Source: Arthrobacter russicus (GTDB lineage: Bacteria; Actinomycetota; Actinomycetes; Actinomycetales; Micrococcaceae). From it: a stretch of 64,000 bases of DNA. Numbering within the stretch: the stretch's first letter is position 1; each line of letters starts with the position of its first letter. A program made the position numbers and the translations under genes. The stretch lies in assembly GCF_031454135.1 (NCBI RefSeq), contig NZ_JAVDQF010000001.1:1612001-1676000 (forward strand), written 5' to 3'. The notes under the pieces are model-generated. The model was not told the origin of the DNA, ran no database searches, and was given only the letters and a program-made list of their open reading frames with translations. Shown in pieces: positions 47,545 through 55,620 of this stretch.

Positions 47545-47597
47545 CGTCATATACCAAATGGTCATGCAAAGCAGTTCCAACGCTCAGCGTTCTCGGC

Positions 47598-47603
47598 TAC
47601 CTT
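47598..47603 (+). promoter_or_regulatory. -10 box for leaderless glgP
   Basis: TACCTT ends 7 nt before the GTG at 47611. The same TANNNT-gap-start pattern occurs at several other genes of the window. Confidence 0.5.
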
Positions 47604-47610
47604 GGAAAAG

Positions 47611-50217
47611 GTGAAGGCCATCCGCAGATTTACCGTCCGAACTGTCCTGCCCGAGCCGATCGCCCCTTTGGCGCAGTTGGCCGGCAACCTCCGCTGGTCC
47701 TGGCACCTGCCGACCCGCGAGTTGTTTTCCTCGCTGAATCCGGAAATCTGGGCGGAAAGCTCCGCGGACCCGGTGAAGTTCCTGGGCTCCGTGACCCGGG
47801 AACAACTGCAGCAGCTCGCCGCCGATCCGGAGGTGGTCTCCCGGGTCGAAGTGGCCGCAGCGGATTTGCGGCGGTACCTCGAGGAACCGCGCTGGTATCA
47901 GGGACTCGGCGCGGAAGCTCCGAAAAGCATCGCCTACTTCTCGCCCGAATTCGGCATCACCGAGGTGCTCCCGCAGTATTCCGGCGGCCTGGGCATTCTG
48001 GCCGGCGACCACCTCAAGGCCTCGTCCGACTTGGGCATCCCACTGGTGGGCGTCGGCCTGCTCTACCAAGCCGGGTATTTCAAACAGTCGCTCTCCCGGG
48101 ACGCCTGGCAACAGGAGACCTACCCGGTGCTGGACCCGGACGGGTTGCCGTTGACGCTGCTCCGGGAGCCGGACGGCAGCCCGGCGCAGATCAGTTTGCC
48201 GTTGCCCGATGGGCGCGAGCTGCACGCCTGGATCTGGCGTGCCGACGTCGGCCGGGTCCCTTTGTTGCTACTCGACTCGAACGTTCCGGGCAATGACGAT
48301 GCTGCCCGGTTGATCACCGACCGGCTCTACGGCGGCGGCGGCGATCACCGGCTGCAGCAGGAACTGCTTCTGGGCATGGGCGGCGTGAAGGCGCTCCGGG
48401 TGCACCAACGGCTGACCGGCGGCCCGGCGCCCGAAGTCTTCCACACCAACGAAGGCCACGCCGGTTTCTTGGGCATCGAGCGGATCCGCGAACTGATCGA
48501 AAGCAAGGGCCTGGACTGGGACGAGGCACTGGCTGCCGGCCGCGCCTCGACGGTGTTCACCACGCACACCCCGGTACCGGCCGGCATCGACCGCTTCCAG
48601 AAGACGCAGATCCAACAATTCTTCGACGCCGGGCTGGCTCCCGGCGTGCCTACCGAGAAGATTCTGGAACTCGGCTCGGAAAGCTACGACGGCGGCGACT
48701 CCGCAGTGTTCAACATGGCCGTGATGGGCCTGCGCCTGGCCCAGCGCGCCAACGGGGTGGCCAAATTGCACGGTGTGGTCTCCCGGGAGATGTTCTCCGG
48801 GCTCTGGCCGGACTTCGACCACTCGGAAGTGCCGATCTCCTCGGTGACCAATGGCGTGCACGTGCCCACCTGGGTGGACCCGAAAATCAGCGCACTCGCC
48901 GTCGAGCACTTCGGCGGCAGCGTGCTGGACCAGCCGGATTGGTCGAAAGTCTACGAAATCTCGGATCAGGACGTCTGGTTGCTGCGCGGTGAATTGCGCG
49001 CGGCCCTGGTCGACGATGTCCGGCGCCGGCTGCGCGCCTCGTGGAAGAAACGCGGCGCCGCGGATGCCGAACTCGCCTGGACCGATGCGGTGCTGGACCC
49101 CGAGGTGCTGACCATCGGCTTCGCGCGCCGGGTGCCGACCTACAAACGGTTGACCCTGATGCTGCGCGATCCGGCCCGGCTCAAGGCTTTGCTGCTCAAT
49201 GAACAGCACCCGATCCAGCTGGTGATCGCGGGCAAGTCGCACCCGGCCGACGATGCCGGCAAGAAGATGATCCAGGACTTGGTCCGGTTCACCGACGATC
49301 CCGAAGTACGGCACCGGATCGTGTTTTTGCCGAACTACGACATCGCGATGGCCCGGACGCTGTTCCCCGGTTGCGATGTCTGGCTCAACAATCCGTTGCG
49401 CCCGCTCGAAGCCTGCGGGACGTCCGGGATGAAGTCCGCGATCAACGGCGGCCTCAACCTCTCCGTACTGGACGGTTGGTGGGACGAAATGTACGACGGC
49501 GAAAATGGCTGGGCGATTCCGACCGCGAACAACGGCGCCTCCGCGGAAGAACGCGACGACATCGAGGCTTCGGCGCTCTACGAACTGTTGGAGACCCAGG
49601 TGGCGCCGAAGTTCTACGGCTCTGCCGGATTCGCCGAATCGGCGGGCGCGGCCGGGCCATCGATCCCGACGGAGTCGGAATTGCCGACGCACTGGATCTC
49701 GATGATCAAGCACACGCTGGCCACACTGGGTCCGGCGGTTTCCGCGGAACGGATGCTCGCCGACTACGTCAACGGCTTGTACCAGCCGGCCGCAATCGCC
49801 GGACGGGCCGCTGCTGCCGACGACTTCCGGCAGGCCCGGGAGTTCGCCCGGTGGCGAAACCGGGTACTGCAGGCTTGGCCGGCGGTCACCGTGGAGCACG
49901 TGGATTCCGAAGGGGTCACCGAAGATCCGCAGATCGGCGACAGCCTGGCAATCCGCGCCTACCTGAATCTGGGCGGCCTGGCCCCCGCCGATGTCCGGGT
50001 CGAGGTGGCCTACGGCCGGGCGCTGGACAGCGATGAACTCAGTGAAACCGCCTCGGCCGCGCTCGGCGCCGCCGAAGACCTGGGCGATGGCCGCTACCTC
50101 TTCACCGGCGACGTCGTCATCGACCGCTCCGGCAGTTTCGGTTACACGGTGCGGGTACTCCCGGAGCACCCGGCGCTGGCCAATCCGGCGGAGCTGGGTC
50201 TGATCGTCAGCGCTTAG
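47611..50217 (+). CDS. glgP: Alpha-glucan (glycogen) phosphorylase
   Basis: 868 residues, of the alpha-glucan phosphorylase type with a DUF3417 N-domain (FTVRTVLPEPIAPLAQLAGN, LRWSWHLPTRELF). Seen: AYFSPEFGITEVLPQYSGGL (about 108), FHTNEGHAGFLGIERIRELI (about 275), FTTHTPVPAGIDRF (about 315), FARRVPTYKRLTLML (about 508), and the C-terminal GTSGMKSAINGGLNLSVLDG (about 608), where the Lys binds PLP. It releases glucose-1-phosphate from the glucan built by GlgE and GlgB. The GTG at 47611 is preferred over the TTG at 47602 because the latter falls within the -10 box. Confidence 0.94.
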   Translation: MKAIRRFTVRTVLPEPIAPLAQLAGNLRWSWHLPTRELFSSLNPEIWAESSADPVKFLGSVTREQLQQLAADPEVVSRVEVAAADLRRYLEEPRWYQGLGAEAPKSIAYFSPEFGITEVLPQYSGGLGILAGDHLKASSDLGIPLVGVGLLYQAGYFKQSLSRDAWQQETYPVLDPDGLPLTLLREPDGSPAQISLPLPDGRELHAWIWRADVGRVPLLLLDSNVPGNDDAARLITDRLYGGGGDHRLQQELLLGMGGVKALRVHQRLTGGPAPEVFHTNEGHAGFLGIERIRELIESKGLDWDEALAAGRASTVFTTHTPVPAGIDRFQKTQIQQFFDAGLAPGVPTEKILELGSESYDGGDSAVFNMAVMGLRLAQRANGVAKLHGVVSREMFSGLWPDFDHSEVPISSVTNGVHVPTWVDPKISALAVEHFGGSVLDQPDWSKVYEISDQDVWLLRGELRAALVDDVRRRLRASWKKRGAADAELAWTDAVLDPEVLTIGFARRVPTYKRLTLMLRDPARLKALLLNEQHPIQLVIAGKSHPADDAGKKMIQDLVRFTDDPEVRHRIVFLPNYDIAMARTLFPGCDVWLNNPLRPLEACGTSGMKSAINGGLNLSVLDGWWDEMYDGENGWAIPTANNGASAEERDDIEASALYELLETQVAPKFYGSAGFAESAGAAGPSIPTESELPTHWISMIKHTLATLGPAVSAERMLADYVNGLYQPAAIAGRAAAADDFRQAREFARWRNRVLQAWPAVTVEHVDSEGVTEDPQIGDSLAIRAYLNLGGLAPADVRVEVAYGRALDSDELSETASAALGAAEDLGDGRYLFTGDVVIDRSGSFGYTVRVLPEHPALANPAELGLIVSA

Positions 50218-50233
50218 CCCAGTCTGCGCACCG

Positions 50234-50282
50234 AAAGACCTTGCTGGTCGGCCCCGCGCGGCGGCCGCCCAGCAAGGTCTTT
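50234..50282 (+). terminator. glgP terminator
   Basis: Perfect 14-bp arms (AAAGACCTTGCTGG and complement) with a GC-rich loop, followed by TTTTTT. Confidence 0.9.
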
Positions 50283-50382
50283 TTTGCGGCTTGGGGTCCG
50301 TCCGAACTTCAAGATTTTATGTTTCGGCATGCCTTAATTAATTTCTTCGGCGTGTCTAATGATTAATCGACATCCTCTTGAT

Positions 50383-50398
50383 CTACTAGATCTAGTGC
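50383..50398 (+). promoter_or_regulatory. NrdR box 1
   Basis: CTACTAGATCTAGTGC, matching the NrdR consensus ACACWATATATWGTGT at 11 of 16 positions and containing a palindrome. Start-to-start distance to box 2 is 32 bp (about three helical turns), the usual NrdR arrangement. Confidence 0.6.
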
Positions 50399-50414
50399 CA
50401 TTTTGGCACTTTGG

Positions 50415-50430
50415 ACACATCATCTTGTGT
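50415..50430 (+). promoter_or_regulatory. NrdR box 2
   Basis: ACACATCATCTTGTGT matches the NrdR consensus at 12 of 16 positions, with both outer half-sites (ACACA/TGTGT) intact; 25 bp upstream of the nrdI start. Confidence 0.68.
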
Positions 50431-50455
50431 CAGTCAGTTGCTACTTAGGAGGAAG

Positions 50456-50878
50456 ATGGTCAACCTCATCTACTTTTCCAGCGTTTCTGAAAACACTCGG
50501 CGTTTTGTGGACCGCTTGTCCTGGGCCGCGGCCCGGATCCCGCTGCGGCCCCGGCTCGAGCCCATGCTCGGTGCCACCGAGCCATTTGTCCTGGTGACGC
50601 CGACCTACGGCGGAGGCGCGGCGACCGGCGCGGTGCCCCGGCAAGTCGCCGGCTTCTTGAACCTTCCGCAGAACCGGACCCTGCTGCGCGGCGTCATCGC
50701 CTCCGGCAACACCAACTTCGGTGCGGATTTCTGCCTTGCCGGTACGCTCATTTCGCGCAAGTGTGCGGTACCGGTGCTCTACCGTTTCGAGCTGTTGGGC
50801 ACCGAGCACGACGTGCTTGCCGTCGAGCGGGGGCTTGACGCCTTTTGGGCCGGCCAACCGGAACGCCGCGTCGCATGA
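50456..50878 (+). CDS. nrdI: NrdI flavodoxin-like ribonucleotide reductase activator
   Basis: 140 residues. FMN protein that supplies an oxidant to the R2 subunit of class Ib and Ie reductases. Seen: the phosphate loop [13 protein letters not shown] (about 6-18), VTPTYGGG (about 45) and [12 protein letters not shown] (about 78-90), all NrdI hallmarks. An AGGAGG site lies 4 nt before ATG 50456. It overlaps nrdF by 4 nt (ATGA). The start lies just downstream of two NrdR-like boxes. No nrdH or nrdE is adjacent. Confidence 0.93.
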   Translation: MVNLIYFSSVSENTRRFVDRLSWAAARIPLRPRLEPMLGATEPFVLVTPTYGGGAATGAVPRQVAGFLNLPQNRTLLRGVIASGNTNFGADFCLAGTLISRKCAVPVLYRFELLGTEHDVLAVERGLDAFWAGQPERRVA

Positions 50879-51912
50879 GCCATCCCAGAACTGCCGAATC
50901 AGCCCCCAGGAACTTCTTCGACACCGCGATCACGCCCCCGGGCTTCGCCCAGGACCCACAAGCCCGCATCCGACCGATCAATTGGAATCGCATCGGGGAT
51001 GAGAAAGACCTGGAAATCTGGAATCGGGTGACCGCGAATTTCTGGTTGCCGGAGAAAGTCCCACTGTCCAATGACCTGCCGTCCTGGCAGCAGTTGAGCG
51101 AACTCGAACAAACCCTCACCATGCGGGTCTTCACCGGGCTGACCATGCTGGACACCGTGCAGGCCACGGTGGGTGAGATCTGCCAGATCCAGCATGCCCT
51201 GACCGATCACGAGGAAGCCGTCTACACCAACATCGCGTTCATGCAATCCATCCACGCGCGGAGTTATTCTTCGGTCTTTTCCACCCTGTGCAGCACCCCG
51301 CGCATCAATGAAGCCTACGAATGGGCCATCGGAAACGACCTGCTGCAGCAGCGGGTGAAGACCGTGCTCGCGCATTACGCCGGCGAAGCGCCGCTCAAAC
51401 GCAAAGCCGCCTCGACCCTGCTGTCCTCGTTGCTGCTCTACACCGGCTTTTATCTGCCCCTGCATTTTTCCTGCCGGGGCGTGCTGACCAATACTGCGGA
51501 CATGATCCGGTTGATCCTGCGGGACAAGGCGATCCACGGCTATTACAGCGGCTACAAATTCCAGCGCGGCATCGAGCTGGCCGGCCGTACCGAACAGGCG
51601 GAACTGCGGGACTTCACCAGCGCGCTGCTGGCGGAACTCTATGCCCTCGAACTCGCCTACACGGAGGAACTGTATGCGCCTCTGGGACTTGCCGAGAACG
51701 TCGCGGTGTTCGTCCGGTACAACGCGAACAAGGCGATGATGAACCTGGGTTACCCGGCTCCCTTCGCAGCCGCCGAAACCGCAGTCAATCCGGAAATCTT
51801 GGCTGCGCTCTCTCCGGGGGCGGATGAGAACCACGATTTCTTCTCAGGTTCCGGCTCGGCATATGTGATCGGGAAGTCCGAAGGGACCAACGACGCCGAC
51901 TGGGACTTCTGA
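50875..51912 (+). CDS. nrdF: Ribonucleotide reductase R2 subunit with QSK metal-site substitutions (class Ie type)
   Basis: 345 residues, NrdF fold. Provides the radical for deoxyribonucleotide synthesis. The six metal-ligand positions read Asp93, Gln124, His127, Ser184, Lys218 and His221. In class Ib NrdF they are D67, E98, H101, E158, E192 and H195, so three carboxylates are replaced by Gln (MQSIHARS), Ser ([11 protein letters not shown]) and Lys (RDKAIHGYY). The radical Tyr131 in HARSYSS is kept. Gln-Ser-Lys is the QSK variant of the metal-free R2e proteins, in which NrdI-dependent oxidation turns the Tyr into DOPA. The C-terminal tail NDADWDF keeps the R1-docking pattern. ATG 50875 overlaps the nrdI stop. 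Confidence 0.94.
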   Translation: MSHPRTAESAPRNFFDTAITPPGFAQDPQARIRPINWNRIGDEKDLEIWNRVTANFWLPEKVPLSNDLPSWQQLSELEQTLTMRVFTGLTMLDTVQATVGEICQIQHALTDHEEAVYTNIAFMQSIHARSYSSVFSTLCSTPRINEAYEWAIGNDLLQQRVKTVLAHYAGEAPLKRKAASTLLSSLLLYTGFYLPLHFSCRGVLTNTADMIRLILRDKAIHGYYSGYKFQRGIELAGRTEQAELRDFTSALLAELYALELAYTEELYAPLGLAENVAVFVRYNANKAMMNLGYPAPFAAAETAVNPEILAALSPGADENHDFFSGSGSAYVIGKSEGTNDADWDF

Positions 51913-51986
51913 GCCGTTCCGGGCCAGCCCCTGCGGATCGAGCCTCGCGGGCATATCCCACTGGGTCGGGCGTCGGAATGGGACAC

Positions 51987-52034
51987 CACGGGCCGGTCCC
52001 ACTGAGTCGGCGAACTCGGTGGGACCGGCCCGTG
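51987..52034. terminator. Bidirectional terminator between nrdF and RNase gene
   Basis: Perfect 16-bp arms (CACGGGCCGGTCCCAC and complement) around a 16-nt loop, between two convergent genes. Confidence 0.8.
51995..52010 (+). repeat. 16-bp interspersed repeat, copy 1
   Basis: GGTCCCACTGAGTCGG, inside the terminator hairpin at 51987-52034. The same 16 bp occurs inverted at 59525-59540 in another intergenic hairpin. Confidence 0.6.
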
Positions 52035-52051
52035 ATGAAACTGAACTCGGA

Positions 52052-52519
52052 TTATTTGCTTTCGTCGATGTACTTGAAACTCGCGTAGTGGTCGGCGGTG
52101 TAATACTTCTCGCCGTCCGAACCCGCGATGATCCGGCGGGCGCCGCGATCCGAAGCACCCGGGGTTTTCACGGTGTACTCCCGGTAGTAGCCGCTAGGCT
52201 CGGCGGGCAGAATGCCTTCGCGGTTGCTGAATGTCTGGTCGTCTTGTTTGTACGGATAGGGGCCGCCCTTGGCGATCAGGGCGAGGGTGTCCCGGCCCTC
52301 CTTGGGCAGCGCGGACGCATTGATGGTGGGCAGGTCGGAGGGGTTCCCGGATCGGGCCGCCGCGGATTCCGCGGAGCCGCCGAGGACCGCCGAATGGACC
52401 GCGGCCGGCTGCGCCGTCGCGGGCGAGGCCTGCGCCGGGGATAGGAAGAAGGCGCCGCCGAGCACCAGGATCATGGCGGCGAGCAGGGCAGAGAAGGCAG
52501 AGCTGAGGGTTCGTCTCAT
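52052..52519 (-). CDS. Secreted guanyl-specific ribonuclease, RNase Sa type
   Basis: 155 residues. Signal peptide (MRRTLSSAFSALLAAMILVL and a hydrophobic run, cut near AQA at residue 31), a short Ala/Ser linker, and an RNase Sa/N1-type domain from about 62: LPTINASALPKEGRDTLALI, GGPYPYKQDDQTFSNREGIL, then YREYTV with catalytic Glu114, ARRII with Arg128/129, and DHYASF with His144. Start chosen at the ATG before the signal peptide; an ATG 21 nt upstream is possible. Ends convergently with nrdF. Its inhibitor is probably the barstar encoded 113 bp upstream. Confidence 0.88.
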   Translation of the reverse strand: MRRTLSSAFSALLAAMILVLGGAFFLSPAQASPATAQPAAVHSAVLGGSAESAAARSGNPSDLPTINASALPKEGRDTLALIAKGGPYPYKQDDQTFSNREGILPAEPSGYYREYTVKTPGASDRGARRIIAGSDGEKYYTADHYASFKYIDESK

Positions 52520-52632
52520 GGCTTGTGCTTTCGGTAGCATTTCGCGTCCGCAGACGCTTGACGAGCACATCGTGGCAAGCGCAGATGACTGCAGCCTGGG
52601 CACTGCCCGCGAACCGGATTAACGCGGATGTG

Positions 52633-52962
52633 CTAGTGCCGCTGGACCGCCGGGGCCGGAGGCTGTTCCTGCAGCACGAAACTCACCGCGGCCTTGGGCG
52701 ACTCCTGCTTCGACTTGGCCGCCACCTCGGCCAGGATCTCCCGGATCAGGCGGTAGCTCCGGGTAGTTTCGAAACCCGCATCGACGCGCCAGACCACCGT
52801 GGTGGGCGCACTGGCCGCGGCCGCGAAATCATGCAGGCAATCGGCGAGCGCATCCAGGTTGCGCCCGAAGTAGTCCGGGAAATCCAGCGCTGCCGCGAAG
52901 GCGTCCAGAACCTGGTCCTTGCTCTGGGCGGCAGCCACTTCATAGACCTGCGGGCGGGTCAT
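52633..52962 (-). CDS. Barstar family ribonuclease inhibitor
   Basis: 109 residues, no signal peptide, so cytoplasmic. Central barstar pattern: LDAFAAALDFPDYFGRNLDA, then LADCLHDF (about 20-48), with the Tyr-Phe-Gly-x-Asn-x-Asp-Ala core that faces the RNase active site. Protects the producer from guanyl-specific RNases. The ATG overlaps the stop of the RNase gene at 52959 (ATGA), and a second RNase follows, so one inhibitor is placed to serve both enzymes. Confidence 0.88.
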   Translation of the reverse strand: MTRPQVYEVAAAQSKDQVLDAFAAALDFPDYFGRNLDALADCLHDFAAAASAPTTVVWRVDAGFETTRSYRLIREILAEVAAKSKQESPKAAVSFVLQEQPPAPAVQRH

Positions 52963-53516
52963 TGGTCCTCCTGGATGAACGAAAAACTGGCGTAATGGTC
53001 GTCCGTGTAATACTTCTCGCCGCTCTTTCCGACGATGATCCGCTTGGCTCCGCGATTCGAGGCACCCGGCGTCGGCACGGTGAATTCACGGTAATAGCCA
53101 CCGGGTTGCTTCGGCAGGACCCCCTCGAAGTTCCCGAAGTTGATGTCGTCCCGGTCATAGGGGTACGGGCCGCCTTTGCCAATCAAAGCCAAAGTCTGCT
53201 GACCTTCCTTGGGGAGTTGCGAAGCCTTGATCACCGGGAGTTTGGACGGGTTCGCCGGCGCGTTGGTTTTGCTGCTCGCGGCAGCACTCGCGGAGCTGCC
53301 CGGGGTGCTGCCCGAGCTCGCCGGCGTCGGCTTCGCCGAACTGGTTTTGCCGGTGCTGGCTTTGGCCGAACTCGCCGCCGGCGCCGCGGCGTCGTTGGCG
53401 CCCAACTTGTTGATCAGGAAAGCGGCACCCAGCACGATCAATACGGCGATCACGCCGGCGATCAGGGTTGCCAACTGCTTCCGTTTCGCGGCCGGAGACT
53501 TCGCTCGGGTCGTCAT
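52959..53516 (-). CDS. Membrane-anchored or exported RNase Sa-type ribonuclease
   Basis: 185 residues. A basic start (MTTRAKSPAAKRKQ) precedes one hydrophobic helix (about 15-36), about 50 residues of Ala/Ser/Pro/Thr-rich linker, then the RNase domain from about 92: LPVIKASQLPKEGQQTLALI, YREFTVPTPGAS with the catalytic Glu, AKRII with Arg, and DHYASF with His. The uncleaved-looking helix and long linker suggest display on the outside of the membrane, unlike the secreted paralogue at 52052. GGAAAGGT lies upstream of the ATG at 53516. Confidence 0.86.
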   Translation of the reverse strand: MTTRAKSPAAKRKQLATLIAGVIAVLIVLGAAFLINKLGANDAAAPAASSAKASTGKTSSAKPTPASSGSTPGSSASAAASSKTNAPANPSKLPVIKASQLPKEGQQTLALIGKGGPYPYDRDDINFGNFEGVLPKQPGGYYREFTVPTPGASNRGAKRIIVGKSGEKYYTDDHYASFSFIQEDQ

Positions 53517-53577
53517 ATCGGGTACCTTTCCACGGGGACATCCTGCCAGAACATGCTCCGAAAGCGCTCCGGCCGGC

Positions 53578-55617
53578 TCAGGCCTTGTAGATCGTGATGG
53601 TGTTCGCGTCGACCTGGTCGGTGCTTCCGGGCCGGTGCAGACTGCCCTGGCGCTCCGGATGCGAGGCATTGGTGCTGAACCGGTGTTCGAACTCCCGACC
53701 GTCCAGCGGCGGCAGGACCACGTCGACCGGTTCCGCGGTGCCGTTGAAGACCACCAGGCCGTCCATCACGCCGTCCGGGGAGCCGAGCAGCATCTGCAAA
53801 ACCCGCTGCGAGCCGTCCTGCCACTGCTCCGGGGACAAGGGGTTGCCCGCCGCGTCGAACCAGTGCAGATAGGACGTCTCGTCCCGCGCCGGGTAGGTGG
53901 AAGGCTGCGCCGAAAGATAGTCCTTGCGCAACCGGACCAGGCCGCGGGTCGCCGCGAACAGGTCTTGATCCGCCGCCGACCAGTCGAGCCAGGAAATCTC
54001 GTTGTCCTGGCAGTAGGCATTGTTGTTGCCCTGCTGGCTGCGGCCGAGTTCGTCGCCGGCGGTGATCATCGGCACGCCCAGGGAGAGCAGCAACGTCGCC
54101 ATCACGTTTTTCGCGCTCTGCCGACGGGCCGCCAAAATCCCGGCATCCTCGGTCGGCCCTTCGGCACCGTGGTTCCAGGACCGGTTGTTGTCATTGCCGT
54201 CCCGGTTGTCCTCGCCGTTGGCCGCATTGTGTTTCTGGTTGTAAGCGGTCAGATCCGCCAGAGTGAACCCGTCGTGCGCGGTCACCAGGTTGATCGACGC
54301 GAGTTGGCTGCGCCCGGAGGCGGCGAACAACCGGGTCGAACCGGAGAGCGCATCGGCGAGCCGGGCCAGCCCGCCGCCGGTCCCGCCATTGGCGATCGAA
54401 CCTTGGTCGGCAAGCCAGAAATCGCGGATCGAATCCCGGAAATTGTCATTCCAATCGGCCCAACCCACCGGGAACCGGCCGGTCTGCCAACCGTCGTTGC
54501 CCAAATCCCAAGGCTCCGAAATCAGTTTCACCCCGGATAGCGCCTGCGAGGTCGCCGCGGCGACCAGGAACGGATGCTGCGGACTGAACGCATTGGCTGC
54601 GTCCCGGCCCAGGGTGACCGCCAGATCGAAGCGGAATCCGTCGATGTGGAATTCCTCGACCCAGTAACGCAGCGAATCCAGCGCCATTTGGATCACCTTC
54701 GGCTCCCCGAAGTCCAAAGTGTTGCCGACCCCGGTGGTGTCCAGATAGCCGGCACCCGCCGCCGGGTCGCCGTCGAACCGGTAGTACCGGTGCTCCGCCA
54801 AGCCGCGCCAACTCAGTGCCGGTTCGCCCTGCGAGCCCTCGGCCGTATGGTTGTAGACCACGTCGAGGATCACTTCGATCCCGGCCGCGTGCAGCAGCTT
54901 GACCATGCCTTTGAGCTCGTCCTGCACGGCCTGCGGCCCGGCAGCCTGCGCCGCGGCGGAGGCGTACTGGGCGTGTGGGGCGAAATAGCCGATCGTGTTG
55001 TAGCCCCAATAATTCGGCAGCCCGAGCTCGCGCAAATGCACCTCGTCGAGGTGCGCATGGATCGGGAGCAACTGGACCGCGGTGACGCCGAGTTCGCGCA
55101 AATGCCGGATCATCGCCGGATGCGCCAAGCCCGCGTAACTGCCTCGGATCTCCTCCGGAACCTCAGGATGCAGCTTGGTCAGGCCTTTGACATGCGCCTC
55201 GTAGATGACGCTGTCCCGCCAAGGGGTCAAGGGTGCCGCATCGCCGCCCCAATCGAAATCTGCGGCCATCCGGACGCCCAGCAGGTGTTCTCCGGAGTCG
55301 ATCGCCCGGGCATACGGGTCCAGCAGCAATTGGCTGGATTCCGGCTCGACGTCCTCGCGGCCGAAGCCGTAGTGCGATCCGACCGGCATGCCTTCCACGA
55401 CCCCGTGGTGCACTCCGTCCGAAAACTCCGGCAAAAGCTGCGCTTGCCAGGCTCCGCCCGGAGGCCGGAAATAGAGGATCAGTTCGGTCAGGTCCGGGGC
55501 CCAGACGGCGACATTCACCACGGTGGCCGGGTCGCCCTGCAAAGGCGCGCTCAGGCCGAGCGGAAACGGCCGGGAAGCCGCCGCGCCGAGCACGGTGGCG
55601 GAAAGAATCTCGGTCAT
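53578..55617 (-). CDS. glgX: Glycogen debranching enzyme
   Basis: 679 residues, GH13_11 isoamylase type. An N-terminal CBM48 (FPLGLSAPLQGD, VVNVAVWAPD) precedes the barrel: VILDVVYNHTAEGSQ (about 235), DGFRFDLAVTLGRDA with the nucleophile Asp (about 320), LISEPWDLG with the acid Glu (about 355), and LVTAHDGFTLADL (about 425). The C-terminal beta domain ends ANTITIYKA. Removes alpha-1,6 branches left by GlgP. The ATG lies 3 nt after the rlmB stop, so it is expressed with cysS-rlmB. Confidence 0.94.
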   Translation of the reverse strand: MTEILSATVLGAAASRPFPLGLSAPLQGDPATVVNVAVWAPDLTELILYFRPPGGAWQAQLLPEFSDGVHHGVVEGMPVGSHYGFGREDVEPESSQLLLDPYARAIDSGEHLLGVRMAADFDWGGDAAPLTPWRDSVIYEAHVKGLTKLHPEVPEEIRGSYAGLAHPAMIRHLRELGVTAVQLLPIHAHLDEVHLRELGLPNYWGYNTIGYFAPHAQYASAAAQAAGPQAVQDELKGMVKLLHAAGIEVILDVVYNHTAEGSQGEPALSWRGLAEHRYYRFDGDPAAGAGYLDTTGVGNTLDFGEPKVIQMALDSLRYWVEEFHIDGFRFDLAVTLGRDAANAFSPQHPFLVAAATSQALSGVKLISEPWDLGNDGWQTGRFPVGWADWNDNFRDSIRDFWLADQGSIANGGTGGGLARLADALSGSTRLFAASGRSQLASINLVTAHDGFTLADLTAYNQKHNAANGEDNRDGNDNNRSWNHGAEGPTEDAGILAARRQSAKNVMATLLLSLGVPMITAGDELGRSQQGNNNAYCQDNEISWLDWSAADQDLFAATRGLVRLRKDYLSAQPSTYPARDETSYLHWFDAAGNPLSPEQWQDGSQRVLQMLLGSPDGVMDGLVVFNGTAEPVDVVLPPLDGREFEHRFSTNASHPERQGSLHRPGSTDQVDANTITIYKA

Positions 55618-55620
55618 GGC

